The position numbers and the translations under genes are program-made. A stretch of DNA of 64,000 bases from positions 21,220-85,219 of the forward strand of contig NZ_JABFMW010000018.1 in the NCBI RefSeq assembly GCF_013359725.1, in the 5' to 3' direction. Shown here one piece after another: positions 24,247 through 32,388 of this stretch; the first letter of the stretch is position 1; each line of letters begins with the position of its first letter. The notes beneath the pieces are model-generated. The model worked only from the letters and a program-made list of their open reading frames with translations, was not told the DNA's origin and made no database searches. Origin of the DNA: Pseudarthrobacter sp. C4D7. GTDB taxonomy: Bacteria > Actinomycetota > Actinomycetes > Actinomycetales > Micrococcaceae.

Positions 24247-24354
24247 GATTGGTGCATGCCCCGCTACCTGCAGGCCGCCGAAAGCCATTCTTCGGCCCGC
24301 CCCGACTGTCACCACACAGCCAACGGTAGCCGCAGGTGTAATGGCACGAGGGGG

Positions 24355-24684
24355 CTATTCGCCCCCCGAAGCGACACCCAAAGCTTCGCCAAGCAGCCTG
24401 TATCGCCGCTGGACCTCGTCCCGTGCCAGCAGGTACTGCACCCTCATCCCGTTGCGCTCTTCGGTGGCCGGCGGATCCTGGGTGGTAATCCCCTCATCGG
24501 TAAGCAGTTGCAGATTATGCTTCGCCGTCGCAACTCCGATGTTGAGGCCCGCCGCCACCTCTCCGCGCGTGGCAGGACCGTTCTGCGCCAGGAATCCAAT
24601 AATGGCCACCCGCGTCAGGTTCCCGAACGCGTTAATGACCGGCTCCAAATGAGCTGTGGTCTTCGGGTGGGCATACCTGGGCAT
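24355..24684 (-). CDS. ArsR-like winged-helix regulator
   Basis: 109 residues from the ATG at 24684; a GTG at 24729 would add 15. LTRVAIIGFLAQNGPATRGE (~22-41) and ATAKHNLQLLTDEGITT (~51-67) fit the ArsR/MarR-type DNA-binding helices. No metal-binding Cys motif is visible. It reads away from the conjugation operon, so it may regulate that operon from the 24732-24756 palindrome between them. Confidence 0.7.
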   Translation of the reverse strand: MPRYAHPKTTAHLEPVINAFGNLTRVAIIGFLAQNGPATRGEVAAGLNIGVATAKHNLQLLTDEGITTQDPPATEERNGMRVQYLLARDEVQRRYRLLGEALGVASGGE

Positions 24685-24731
24685 ACCTGCAATCTTGCCG
24701 TACCCACGTGTGTGCTCGCATAGCAACACCG

Positions 24732-24756
24732 TAGCGGATAGTTTAATTAACCGCTA
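24732..24756. promoter_or_regulatory. Palindrome between the ArsR-like gene and the conjugation operon
   Basis: TAGCGG (24732-24737) and CCGCTA (24751-24756) are perfect arms around the AT-rich centre ATAGTTTAATTAA. Its position upstream of the ArsR-like gene and of the 24818-25947 genes suits an operator controlling both directions. Confidence 0.5.
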
Positions 24757-24817
24757 TGCTCGAGGCAGAAGTCAGACGCCATCGGGTGAAGACAGATTCA
24801 AGTTGGGGGAAAGCACG

Positions 24818-24868
24818 ATGACCAGGTTGCGGTTCGACGCCCGCCGTCACGGCCAGGTTCAGCCGTGA
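24818..24868 (+). CDS. 16-residue leader ORF, translationally coupled
   Basis: ATG (24818-24820) after GGGGGAAAG encodes MTRLRFDARRHGQVQP and stops at TGA (24866-24868). The stop shares its A with the ATG (24868-24870) of the CHAP protein: TGATG. The CHAP gene itself lacks a strong ribosome binding site, so this tiny gene may serve to load ribosomes onto it. Confidence 0.45.
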   Translation: MTRLRFDARRHGQVQP

Positions 24869-25947
24869 TGCAGCGGAGGTCACTTGGCCTCGTGGCGCTG
24901 ATCGTTGTCCCCGGCTTCATCTTCGGGCTGGTCTTTTCCATACTCTTGCTCCTTGCCCCGGCAAAGCCCGCCGCTGCCGACTGCGGCCCGACAGTCTCGG
25001 TGTCGATCAACGGCGATACCAAGGTCGATGGTTACTCGCAGGAGCAGTTGAAGAACGCTGCGGCGATCATGGGTGCAGGCAAGGCGCTGAATCTGCCTGT
25101 GAAGGGCCAGATGATCAGCGTCATGGTCGCCTTGGGGGAGTCAGGGCTCCGTGTTCTGGACCGTGGCGACGTCGCTGGGCCGGATTCACGGGGTTTGTTC
25201 CAGCAGCGCGGGAATGGGGCGTGGGGATCGTACGCGGATCGGATGGACCCGACCATCAGTGCGACGAACTTTATCAAGGCGCTGCAGAAGGTGGATGGCT
25301 GGGAGCTGCTGGAGCCGACCATTGCCGGCAACAAGGTTCAGCGCAACGCGGACCCGTACCACTATCAGAAGTATTGGCCGGAGGCCGTGAAACTCGTTCA
25401 GGCACTCTCGGACGGCACGTTCTCGCTGGAAGGTGGCGGCTGTGCCATTCCAGGGCAGTCCGGAGCTGGGGATGACTACCCGTGGAAGAACTCACCGACC
25501 TGGATGCAGGCCGGAACGGGCGGAGCGGCGGCGTCGCCGCTGGGCATGTTCTACCGCGAATGCGTGGACTTCGCTCTGTGGCGGGTCAACCAGCAGATGG
25601 GCTCCACCAAAGCACCGTTCAAGTTCCTCAATGGCACCTTCCGCCCGGACGGCCAGGGATTGGGCTCGGCCCTGACCTGGAAGGCCGGCTGGGACGCCAA
25701 GGGCTGGGCCACCGGCAACATTCCCCGGGTCGGCGCGGTCGTTTGGTACGCGCCGGGTGCCGGGGGAGCGGACCCGACCTACGGCCACGTCGCCGTGGTC
25801 AAGGAAGTCAAGGACAACGGGACCTACGTCGAAGAGGGCTACAACGGCAACGCGCCCCCGGATGACCACAACTACTACACCCGGACGGTCAGCAACACGG
25901 CCCCGTCAGCCTTCCTGTATCTGCCCATCCAAGAGGAGAAGAAGTGA
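24868..25947 (+). CDS. CHAP-domain peptidoglycan hydrolase of the conjugation apparatus
   Basis: 359 residues from the ATG at 24868. Residues 3-35 are a signal anchor (LGLVALIVVPGFIFGLVFSILLLL). The ~65-170 region, with GESGLRV, GLFQQR and FIKALQKVDGW, looks like a lysozyme/transglycosylase-like domain of the kind found in conjugation lysins. A CHAP domain follows with C232 (YRECVDFALW) and H307 (YGHVAVVKEV). It would cut peptidoglycan so that the secretion channel can cross the wall. It starts the conjugation operon, and the next gene overlaps it by four bases. Confidence 0.85.
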   Translation: MQRRSLGLVALIVVPGFIFGLVFSILLLLAPAKPAAADCGPTVSVSINGDTKVDGYSQEQLKNAAAIMGAGKALNLPVKGQMISVMVALGESGLRVLDRGDVAGPDSRGLFQQRGNGAWGSYADRMDPTISATNFIKALQKVDGWELLEPTIAGNKVQRNADPYHYQKYWPEAVKLVQALSDGTFSLEGGGCAIPGQSGAGDDYPWKNSPTWMQAGTGGAAASPLGMFYRECVDFALWRVNQQMGSTKAPFKFLNGTFRPDGQGLGSALTWKAGWDAKGWATGNIPRVGAVVWYAPGAGGADPTYGHVAVVKEVKDNGTYVEEGYNGNAPPDDHNYYTRTVSNTAPSAFLYLPIQEEKK

Positions 25948-26456
25948 AAAAATCCCTGGCACTGACCGCGGCGGTCCTGCTGTGCACCGCCTGCGCACCG
26001 GCAGCGGACACCACACCGGCCCCGGCGACCAGCACGGCTGCCACAGCCTCAGCACCGGTCTCTCTGAGCGCGGACAGCGGCCCGCAGGCCCCCGATGGCA
26101 CCGTCCCGGCCACCATCGGCATCAGCTGGGATCAGGCCAGCAAGGACGCCGCCGTAGATACCGCCCAGAAGGCCATGACGGACTTCGCCCGCCCGGGCGT
26201 GCAGGACAAACAGTGGGCCAACGACCTCGCCCGTTGGCTCACGCCGCAGGCCACCGCCGACTACTCCGCCGTGGATCCCGCCAATATCCCCGCCACCCGC
26301 GTCACCGGCCCCGTGACGCTGACGGTCGATGAGGCGAACGGCTACGGCGTTATGGCGGCCGTGCCAACCGACGCCGGGACCTACTCCGTGCAGCTGCTCC
26401 GCACCGGCCAGGAAGCCCGGTGGAAGGTCAACCGGCTCACGCCGCCCGCGTCCTAA
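25944..26456 (+). CDS. Lipoprotein of the conjugation operon
   Basis: 170 residues. A signal peptide (MKKSLALTAAVLLCTAC) ends in the lipobox LCTAC, so the mature protein starts at C17 and is anchored to the membrane. A Thr/Ala/Pro-rich linker (~20-45) leads to a small folded domain (~65-168). No catalytic motif is visible. Position between the cell-wall hydrolase and the ATPase-like protein suggests a structural part of the transfer channel, inferred from context only. Confidence 0.7.
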   Translation: MKKSLALTAAVLLCTACAPAADTTPAPATSTAATASAPVSLSADSGPQAPDGTVPATIGISWDQASKDAAVDTAQKAMTDFARPGVQDKQWANDLARWLTPQATADYSAVDPANIPATRVTGPVTLTVDEANGYGVMAAVPTDAGTYSVQLLRTGQEARWKVNRLTPPAS

Positions 26457-26500
26457 GCGCCCGCACTTCACCAACCCCGTCAACGTAAGGAATCAGGTTC

Positions 26501-27958
26501 ATGAGCACCACTCCAACAGAGGTCCTGGCCTTCCCGAACATCAAGGCCATCATCAGCGACAACGGCACCGCCGAGGTCGTCGTCGCAGGAAACTCCCGCG
26601 TCGTCCCGGCAGGGGAGACCCTGCAGGACCTGCGCGACAACGCACTGGCCCTTGTCGTGGCCGAAGCCAAGACGCTGCAGCGCCCCGTCCGGGTCCGCAT
26701 TGAGGATCCCGAAGGCCAGGGAGAACTGATCGTCCACCCGGGCGGCAACGTCGAATCCGTCTCCTACGAGCCCCGGCCCGTCCGCCGCAGAACTGCCGCA
26801 CCCGCCAGCACTCCCGCTGCGGCCGCCGTCGAAACCAGCGATACCGCTGCAGCGCCAACGCCTGCGGTGAAGCCTGAAGCTGAGCCGACGGTGGAGCGTC
26901 AGCCCTGGCCGCCCCTTCCCGCCGAGACCGCGTTGGCCGAGGACGTGGCGCCGGCGGACGATGAGGCACCGCAGCAGGCTGCTGCAGCCGATGCGCCAGT
27001 GACCCGACGCAGCTTGAAGGAGACCTCCTTCCTGGTCAGCGCCCCTGTGCTGGAGCCGGCCACGCAGGGCTGGCGGGGTGCGCTTACCCGCCTGGGCTTC
27101 CGGATGGACCCCTCAGCGGAGGAACTGTCCGAGCGTGAAGACATCCGCACCGTCAGCCAGCACTGGCCCGGGCCGCGGACCATCGCCGTGGTCAACCGCA
27201 AGGGCGGGGCCAACAAGACGCCCACGGTTGTGATGCTCTCGGCGATCCTTGCCCGCTACAGCGGCGCCGCAACGGTGGCCTGGGACAACAACGAATCCCA
27301 GGGCACCCTGGGATGGCGGACCGAGAAAGGCGCCCACGACCGCAGCGTCCTGGACCTGATCGATTCCTCCACCGAGCTGCTGTCACCGTCCACCAACGCG
27401 GCCGAGATCGCCAAGTTCGTCCACCACCAGACCGCCGACAAGTTCGACGTGCTGCGCTCGGACGAAAACGAAGAAGGCGACCACGAAGTCACCGCCGAGG
27501 AAGTGGACATCGCCCACCAGGTCCTCACCCGGTACTACCGACTGGTCATCATGGACTCCGGCAACACCGCCCGGGCAGCGAACTGGCGGCGGATGATCGA
27601 CCACACCAACCAGCTCGTCGTCCCTGTCACCGCCATCGAGGACCGCGCAGAAGCCGCCCGGCTGACCCTGCAGACCCTCGAATCCCGTGATGGCCACGAC
27701 GCCGAGCTGGCGCGCAACGCCGTCGTGATCGTCTCCGAGTCCACCGATGCCAAGCGCAGCATGACCGGCGACGCCCTGAAGCGCGCGAAAGCCGAGGCGC
27801 AGCGGATCGCGGACGGCTTCGAGCCGTTCGTGCGCGCCGTCGTCCGCATCCCGTACGACCCCGCCCTGGTTAACGGGCCGATCCGCTACGAAGCCCTCCA
27901 GCCCGCCACCCAGCGGGCATGGCTCGCGGCGGCCGCAGCCGTCGCCAAAGGCTTCTAG
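26501..27958 (+). CDS. ParA/MinD-like protein of the conjugation operon with a degenerate P-loop
   Basis: 485 residues. A short N-terminal domain (~1-85) and an Ala/Pro linker (~90-165) precede a SIMIBI ATPase-like domain (~220-485). Its P-loop reads NRKGGANKTPT where ParA proteins have KGGVGKTT, so the glycine before the lysine is an Asn and the threonine pair is TP. YRLVIMDSGNTARAANW (~346-362) fits Walker B and the following switch. Proteins of this type are conserved in actinobacterial type IV secretion operons. It may bind but not hydrolyse nucleotide, or be purely structural. Confidence 0.7.
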   Translation: MSTTPTEVLAFPNIKAIISDNGTAEVVVAGNSRVVPAGETLQDLRDNALALVVAEAKTLQRPVRVRIEDPEGQGELIVHPGGNVESVSYEPRPVRRRTAAPASTPAAAAVETSDTAAAPTPAVKPEAEPTVERQPWPPLPAETALAEDVAPADDEAPQQAAAADAPVTRRSLKETSFLVSAPVLEPATQGWRGALTRLGFRMDPSAEELSEREDIRTVSQHWPGPRTIAVVNRKGGANKTPTVVMLSAILARYSGAATVAWDNNESQGTLGWRTEKGAHDRSVLDLIDSSTELLSPSTNAAEIAKFVHHQTADKFDVLRSDENEEGDHEVTAEEVDIAHQVLTRYYRLVIMDSGNTARAANWRRMIDHTNQLVVPVTAIEDRAEAARLTLQTLESRDGHDAELARNAVVIVSESTDAKRSMTGDALKRAKAEAQRIADGFEPFVRAVVRIPYDPALVNGPIRYEALQPATQRAWLAAAAAVAKGF

Positions 27959-27997
27959 AACAATCCCTACGGAATCTGAGAGTAGAGAGGAGGAACC

Positions 27998-28597
27998 ATG
28001 CAACAGACCCTGAACCCCTGGGTTACCCGCCCCACGGCTGATGAACCGGCTGAGGAAACCCGGGCTGCGGCTGCCCCGCCGGCGGCGGTCATCAGCACGC
28101 CGCTTCGGGGCATGGTCGAACCAGACGCGGCCGACCGGCTGGCGACCCGCAGCATGGCCGGTACAGCCCGTCTCTGGGTTGTTGGTACGCATGGGGGAGC
28201 GGGCGAAAGCCGGATCGCTGACCTCATAGAATCTGCCCGTTCCACAGACCATTGCTGGCCTGTCCTCCCCAGCGGCGCCAAGCCGCGGGTGCTGCTGGTC
28301 TGCCGCGCAGACATGCGGGGCCTGACAACTGCCAGGAACGCGCTCACCCAGTGGGTGTCAGGCGCGGCCCCGCAGGTCGATCTCCTCGGCCTCGCCGTCC
28401 TTGCAGACGCCCCGGGAAAGACGCCCAAAGCCCTCCGGGACTTCACCGCCCTCGTAGGTGGCGGAGCGCCCCGATTCTGGTCCTTGCCCTGGGTGGACGC
28501 TTGGCGACACACAGATGCCACGGAGCTGCCAGCTGTCCGCGAATATCAGCGCTTCATTACCGACGTGACCGCCCTAGCCACGACAACCAACCACTGA
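27998..28597 (+). CDS. DUF6668-like protein
   Basis: 199 residues. AGTARLWVVGTHGGAGESRI (~53-72) is a P-loop-like turn in which the usual GK(S/T) is GES. RVLLVCRADMRGLTTARNAL (~97-116) and VDLLGLAVLADAPGKTPKAL (~127-146) follow as alternating strands and helices. This is the DUF6668 pattern, common next to ParA-like genes in actinobacterial conjugation operons. It is the second successive protein with a degenerate P-loop here, so the two may form a complex. Function unknown. Confidence 0.65.
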   Translation: MQQTLNPWVTRPTADEPAEETRAAAAPPAAVISTPLRGMVEPDAADRLATRSMAGTARLWVVGTHGGAGESRIADLIESARSTDHCWPVLPSGAKPRVLLVCRADMRGLTTARNALTQWVSGAAPQVDLLGLAVLADAPGKTPKALRDFTALVGGGAPRFWSLPWVDAWRHTDATELPAVREYQRFITDVTALATTTNH

Positions 28598-28608
28598 AAG
28601 GTCTCACC

Positions 28609-28878
28609 ATGAACAGGTTCACCGCACTCACCACGAGCGTCATTCCCAACCCCACCCCCGTCGTCCCCGCGCAGGCAGGCGGCCTGCTGACCATCCTGAA
28701 CTGGGCCTCCGGCATCGGCCTGGTCCTGGGCGTCCTGGGCGTCATCATCGTCGGCATCGGCATGGTCATCCAGCTCCAGCGCGGTGAAGGCGCACAGGCA
28801 ATCGGCAAGCTCGGCTGGGTCCTCATGGGCTGCATCATCATCACCGGTGCCGCGGGCATCGTCCGCGCCTTCGTCTAA
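28609..28878 (+). CDS. Small two-helix membrane protein, pilin-like
   Basis: 89 residues; AAAGG precedes the ATG. After a short polar N-terminus there are two long hydrophobic segments (LNWASGIGLVLGVLGVIIVG and LGWVLMGCIIITGAAGIVRA) separated by a basic loop (QLQRGEGAQAIGK). Size and layout resemble TrbC/VirB2 pilins of type IV secretion systems, and position between the ATPase-like and channel genes agrees. No sequence motif proves it. Confidence 0.6.
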   Translation: MNRFTALTTSVIPNPTPVVPAQAGGLLTILNWASGIGLVLGVLGVIIVGIGMVIQLQRGEGAQAIGKLGWVLMGCIIITGAAGIVRAFV

Positions 28879-28905
28879 ACCAGCACCACCAACGGGAGGT
28901 TCCGT

Positions 28906-29643
28906 ATGAGCCAGTCAACAGAGAGCACCACCGAAAGCAATCCGTTCACCAAACCCGGCTTCATCATCGCGGCCGCGCTTGTGGTCACGCTGCTGGCAGC
29001 AGGAATTGTCATCTTCCTGCTCCCCAAAGGACAGAGTGACGCACAGCCAGCACCACCAACTCCGGGAACCGGGAGTACGCCTACTGCCAGCCCCAGCGCC
29101 TCTACCGCTGGCAGCAGCGTTTGCGGTCTTCCGACCGCGCCGGAAACATCCCTCGGCGCCGCACCCGAAACCAAATGGGAGCTGGTAGGAACGATGGCTG
29201 CTCCCACCGACCCACAAATTGGTCCGGGAAAGACAGATGCCCAGGGGATCAGGTCTTGCTTCGCCCACACGCCAAAGGGCGCGCTTTACGCGGCTGTGAA
29301 CCTTTGGGCTCTGGGCAGTGACCCTTCAAAAGAACGTGCCATCGCCGAACAGCTCGCGGCAAAGGGACCTGGACGCGAGGCAGGCATGAAAGCGCCCCAG
29401 ACTCAGGCTCCCGCTTCAGCCGTGAAAATCCAGATCGCCGGATTCAACGTCTCCTATACGGCCAACCAAGCCGTCGTCGACTTGGCATTCAAGGCAGACA
29501 ACGGTGCGCTTGCCTCCGTTCGCACCACGTTGCTTTGGCAGGACGGTGATTGGAAAGGTGTCGTCGCCGATAACGGCGCACCGCTGGAAGAACCGCGACA
29601 GGTCCGGGACCTGTCCGGCTTTATCCCGTGGAGTGGGGCGTGA
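28906..29643 (+). CDS. Single-pass membrane protein of the conjugation operon
   Basis: 245 residues. A cytoplasmic N-terminus of ~18 residues, one transmembrane helix (FIIAAALVVTLLAAGIVIFL) and a Pro/Ser/Thr linker (~45-72) precede an extracellular domain (~75-245). The layout is like TcpC/VirB8-type scaffold proteins, which bridge the membrane and wall, but the sequence does not settle this. The next gene starts inside its stop codon (GTGA). Confidence 0.6.
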   Translation: MSQSTESTTESNPFTKPGFIIAAALVVTLLAAGIVIFLLPKGQSDAQPAPPTPGTGSTPTASPSASTAGSSVCGLPTAPETSLGAAPETKWELVGTMAAPTDPQIGPGKTDAQGIRSCFAHTPKGALYAAVNLWALGSDPSKERAIAEQLAAKGPGREAGMKAPQTQAPASAVKIQIAGFNVSYTANQAVVDLAFKADNGALASVRTTLLWQDGDWKGVVADNGAPLEEPRQVRDLSGFIPWSGA

Positions 29644-30893
29644 AACCCACATGGAACCCCGTTGGGGACTGGGTTCAGGGCCTCGCCGACGATGCAATCA
29701 GCAACTTGGCGAAATCCATCATGGAGGGAATGAGCCAGATGGTGACAACCCTCTCGACCTTCTGGGTCTCCATGCCAACCGTGAACCTCATCAGTGAAGA
29801 CCGCACCGGAGCGAGCCCGGTGGTCACCACCGTGAACAGCCAGCTGTGGCCCTGGACGCTAACCTTGGCCGTTCTGGCAGTCATCATCGGAGGAATCCGC
29901 ATGATTTGGGAGCAGCGGGGCGCACCGTTGAAAGATCTCTTGCGCTCCCTCATCACCCTCACGGTGGTGTCCAGTCTTGGTGTGGGCGTCATCTCCATCT
30001 TGATCATCGCGGCAGACACCTTCGCAGCCGCGATCATCCAGCGGTCCACCGACGGGAAGGGTTTCGCGGAATCGATGCACGTCCTCGTCGTAACGGGCCA
30101 GACCGGTGTCGGGGCCTTCATTCTGATCGTTCTGGGCCTCGTCGGATTGATCGCATCCCTTGTCCAGATCGTTCTGATGGTGGTGCGCAGCGGCATGCTG
30201 GTGATCTTGGCCGGCATCCTGCCCACCACCGCCGCTTTCACGAACACCGAGATGGGCAGGCAATGGTTCCAAAAGGCCGTCGGCTGGACCATCGCCTTCA
30301 TCCTCTACAAGCCTGCGGCAGCCATCGTGTACTCAGTCGCATTTCTGCTGATGGGCAACACGAGCGGCCGTGACGCCCTCGTAGGCTCCATCAGCGGGTT
30401 CACCCTCATGATCGTGGCCTTGTTCGCGCTTCCAGCCCTGATGCGGTTCGTCACCCCAATGGTCGGAGCCGTTGCCTCTGGCAGCGGCGCAGCGGCCGGA
30501 GCGGCTGTGGGTGCTGTTGCCACCGGAGCTGTCTCCACGGGCCGCACCGGCAGCGGGCGGGGTAATGCAGCACCGATCCCGGCAAGCACCAGCAATACAC
30601 CCAGCACGAACGCAGGCAGCTCTCCCAAAGGGAGCCCCGGATCCTCCGGTCCTCGGGGTGGGGGAGGACAGCCCACGCCGGGCACCGTGGGCCCGGGCGG
30701 GGCAGCTGGTAAGGCAGGCACAGCTGGAGCGGCAGCACCGGCCGGAAGCGCTGCAGCCACGACCGGTGCCGCAGCCACGGGCCCGGCCGGCATGGCCGTA
30801 GCCACAGGCGTCCACGTGGCGTCCAGGACATCAGAGGCAATCAAGACGACCGCGCAGGATTCAACCGGGGAGGGCCCCAGTGGCAGCAATTAA
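29640..30893 (+). CDS. VirB6/TrbL-like polytopic channel protein
   Basis: 417 residues from the GTG at 29640 (GGAG upstream, overlap of four bases with the gene before). Six or seven hydrophobic segments occur between ~60 and ~275 (LTLAVLAVIIGGIRMIW, LITLTVVSSLGVGVISILII, ILIVLGLVGLIASLVQIVLM, FTLMIVALFALPALM). Then comes a ~115-residue tail rich in Gly, Ala, Ser and Pro. This matches the VirB6/TrbL class, the inner-membrane pore of type IV secretion. It overlaps the next gene by 14 bases. Confidence 0.75.
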   Translation: MKPTWNPVGDWVQGLADDAISNLAKSIMEGMSQMVTTLSTFWVSMPTVNLISEDRTGASPVVTTVNSQLWPWTLTLAVLAVIIGGIRMIWEQRGAPLKDLLRSLITLTVVSSLGVGVISILIIAADTFAAAIIQRSTDGKGFAESMHVLVVTGQTGVGAFILIVLGLVGLIASLVQIVLMVVRSGMLVILAGILPTTAAFTNTEMGRQWFQKAVGWTIAFILYKPAAAIVYSVAFLLMGNTSGRDALVGSISGFTLMIVALFALPALMRFVTPMVGAVASGSGAAAGAAVGAVATGAVSTGRTGSGRGNAAPIPASTSNTPSTNAGSSPKGSPGSSGPRGGGGQPTPGTVGPGGAAGKAGTAGAAAPAGSAAATTGAAATGPAGMAVATGVHVASRTSEAIKTTAQDSTGEGPSGSN

Positions 30894-32388
30894 CACCGAA
30901 TACAAGGAACCGTCCTACGGCAACTGGCGCGTCCCACGCTCAGCTGGCCTGGGCAACCTCGGCGCTATCGGCACCGGCATTGTCATGGTCGGACTCCTTC
31001 TGGGCATCGTCAGCTTCGCCATCTGGGGCCTGTTCGTCGGCCTGGGCGTTCTTGCCGTCGCCGGCGCCTGCGCGCTGTTGCTGACCGTGAAGGACAAGCA
31101 CGGCCAGTCCGTAGTAGATCGTTTCGGTACCCGCTTGGCTTTCAGGGTCTCCAAGTCCTCCGGCACCAACCTGTACCGTTCCGGCCCGTTGGGTGTGACC
31201 GAGTGGGGCATGTACCAGCTGCCCGGGTTGGCGGCGAAGTCCACCCTGTACGAGTTCACCGACTCCTACAAGCGCCCCTTCGCCATGTTGCACGTCCCGG
31301 CCACCAGCCACTTCACCGTGATCTTCTCCACCGAACCCGATGGGGCTTCCCTTGTTGACCCGGAGCAGGTTGATGCCTGGGTCGCAAACTGGGGCGGCTG
31401 GCTCGCCGGGCTCGCCGACGAGGCCGGCCTGGACGCCGCGGCCGTGACCGTTGAGACCGCCCCGGACTCCGGGTACCGGCTGCGGAATGAGGTCATGATG
31501 AACATCGACCCGAACGCTCCGCAGTTCGCCAGGGACATGCTGCATGAGGTCGTCGACACCTACCCGGAAGGCTCTGCCACGGTCCGCGCCTGGGTGTCCC
31601 TGACCTTCAATGCCTCCCTGCGTGCGGGCTCGAAGAAGCGCACCCCGGAGGATGTCGCCCGCGACCTGGCCTCCCGGATCCCCGGCCTGTCAGCACGGCT
31701 GCAGTCCACCGGGGCCGGGATCGCCCGGCCCATGTCCGCGCAGGAACTCTGCGAGGTCGTGCGGATCGCCTATGATCCGCCTGCAGCGTTGATCATCGAC
31801 GAAGCCCATGCCGCCGGTAGCCCGGTGTCCCTGGCCTGGGGCGAGGTCGGCCCGACCGCGACCCAGGCAAGCTGGGACGACTACCGCCACGACTCCGCGT
31901 TCTCGGCCTCCTGGACCATGACCGGCGCGCCCCGCGGTTCGGTAAATTCCTCTGTCCTGTCCCGTCTTCTGGCCCCGCACGGGGACATTGACCGCAAGCG
32001 CGTCTCCCTGCTGTACCGCCCGATGGACTCGGCCCGTGCCGCAACGGTGGTTGAGCGGGACCAGAACAACGCGAACGTCCGCATCACTTCCGGTACCCGC
32101 CCCACGGCCCGGGCACTGATTGATGCCCGCTCTGCTGTCCAGACCGCCCAGGAAGAAGCCCAGGGTGCAGGCCTGGTGAACTTCGGCATGGTCGTCACCG
32201 CCACGGTGACCGACAAGGAACGCCTGCCGGACGCCGTTGCCGCCATCGAGCAGACCTCCGGTACTGCCCGGGTCCTGCTGCGCCGCGCCTACGGCTCGCA
32301 GGACACCGCCTTCGCAGCGTCCCTGCCCCTGGGGCTGGTCCTGCCCAAGCACAGCATGGTGCCCACCGAGATAAAGGACGCCCTCTAA
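30880..32388 (+). CDS. SCO6880-like conjugation protein
   Basis: 502 residues from the GTG at 30880. Two transmembrane helices at the N-terminus (~25-65) precede a large soluble part with a pattern known from SCO6880-family proteins: TEWGMYQLPG, WVANWGGWLAGL, SRIPGLSARLQSTGAG and ELCEVVRIAYDP. The family relates to the VirB4 N-terminal and PrgI regions, and this gene together with the next appears to be a split VirB4-type machine. One base joins the stop of this gene and the ATG of the next. Confidence 0.75.
   Translation: MAAINTEYKEPSYGNWRVPRSAGLGNLGAIGTGIVMVGLLLGIVSFAIWGLFVGLGVLAVAGACALLLTVKDKHGQSVVDRFGTRLAFRVSKSSGTNLYRSGPLGVTEWGMYQLPGLAAKSTLYEFTDSYKRPFAMLHVPATSHFTVIFSTEPDGASLVDPEQVDAWVANWGGWLAGLADEAGLDAAAVTVETAPDSGYRLRNEVMMNIDPNAPQFARDMLHEVVDTYPEGSATVRAWVSLTFNASLRAGSKKRTPEDVARDLASRIPGLSARLQSTGAGIARPMSAQELCEVVRIAYDPPAALIIDEAHAAGSPVSLAWGEVGPTATQASWDDYRHDSAFSASWTMTGAPRGSVNSSVLSRLLAPHGDIDRKRVSLLYRPMDSARAATVVERDQNNANVRITSGTRPTARALIDARSAVQTAQEEAQGAGLVNFGMVVTATVTDKERLPDAVAAIEQTSGTARVLLRRAYGSQDTAFAASLPLGLVLPKHSMVPTEIKDAL

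Noticed and set aside
24256..24723. 155-residue plus-strand frame after the second palindrome
   Set aside because: Antisense to the ArsR-like gene; poor composition and no motif.
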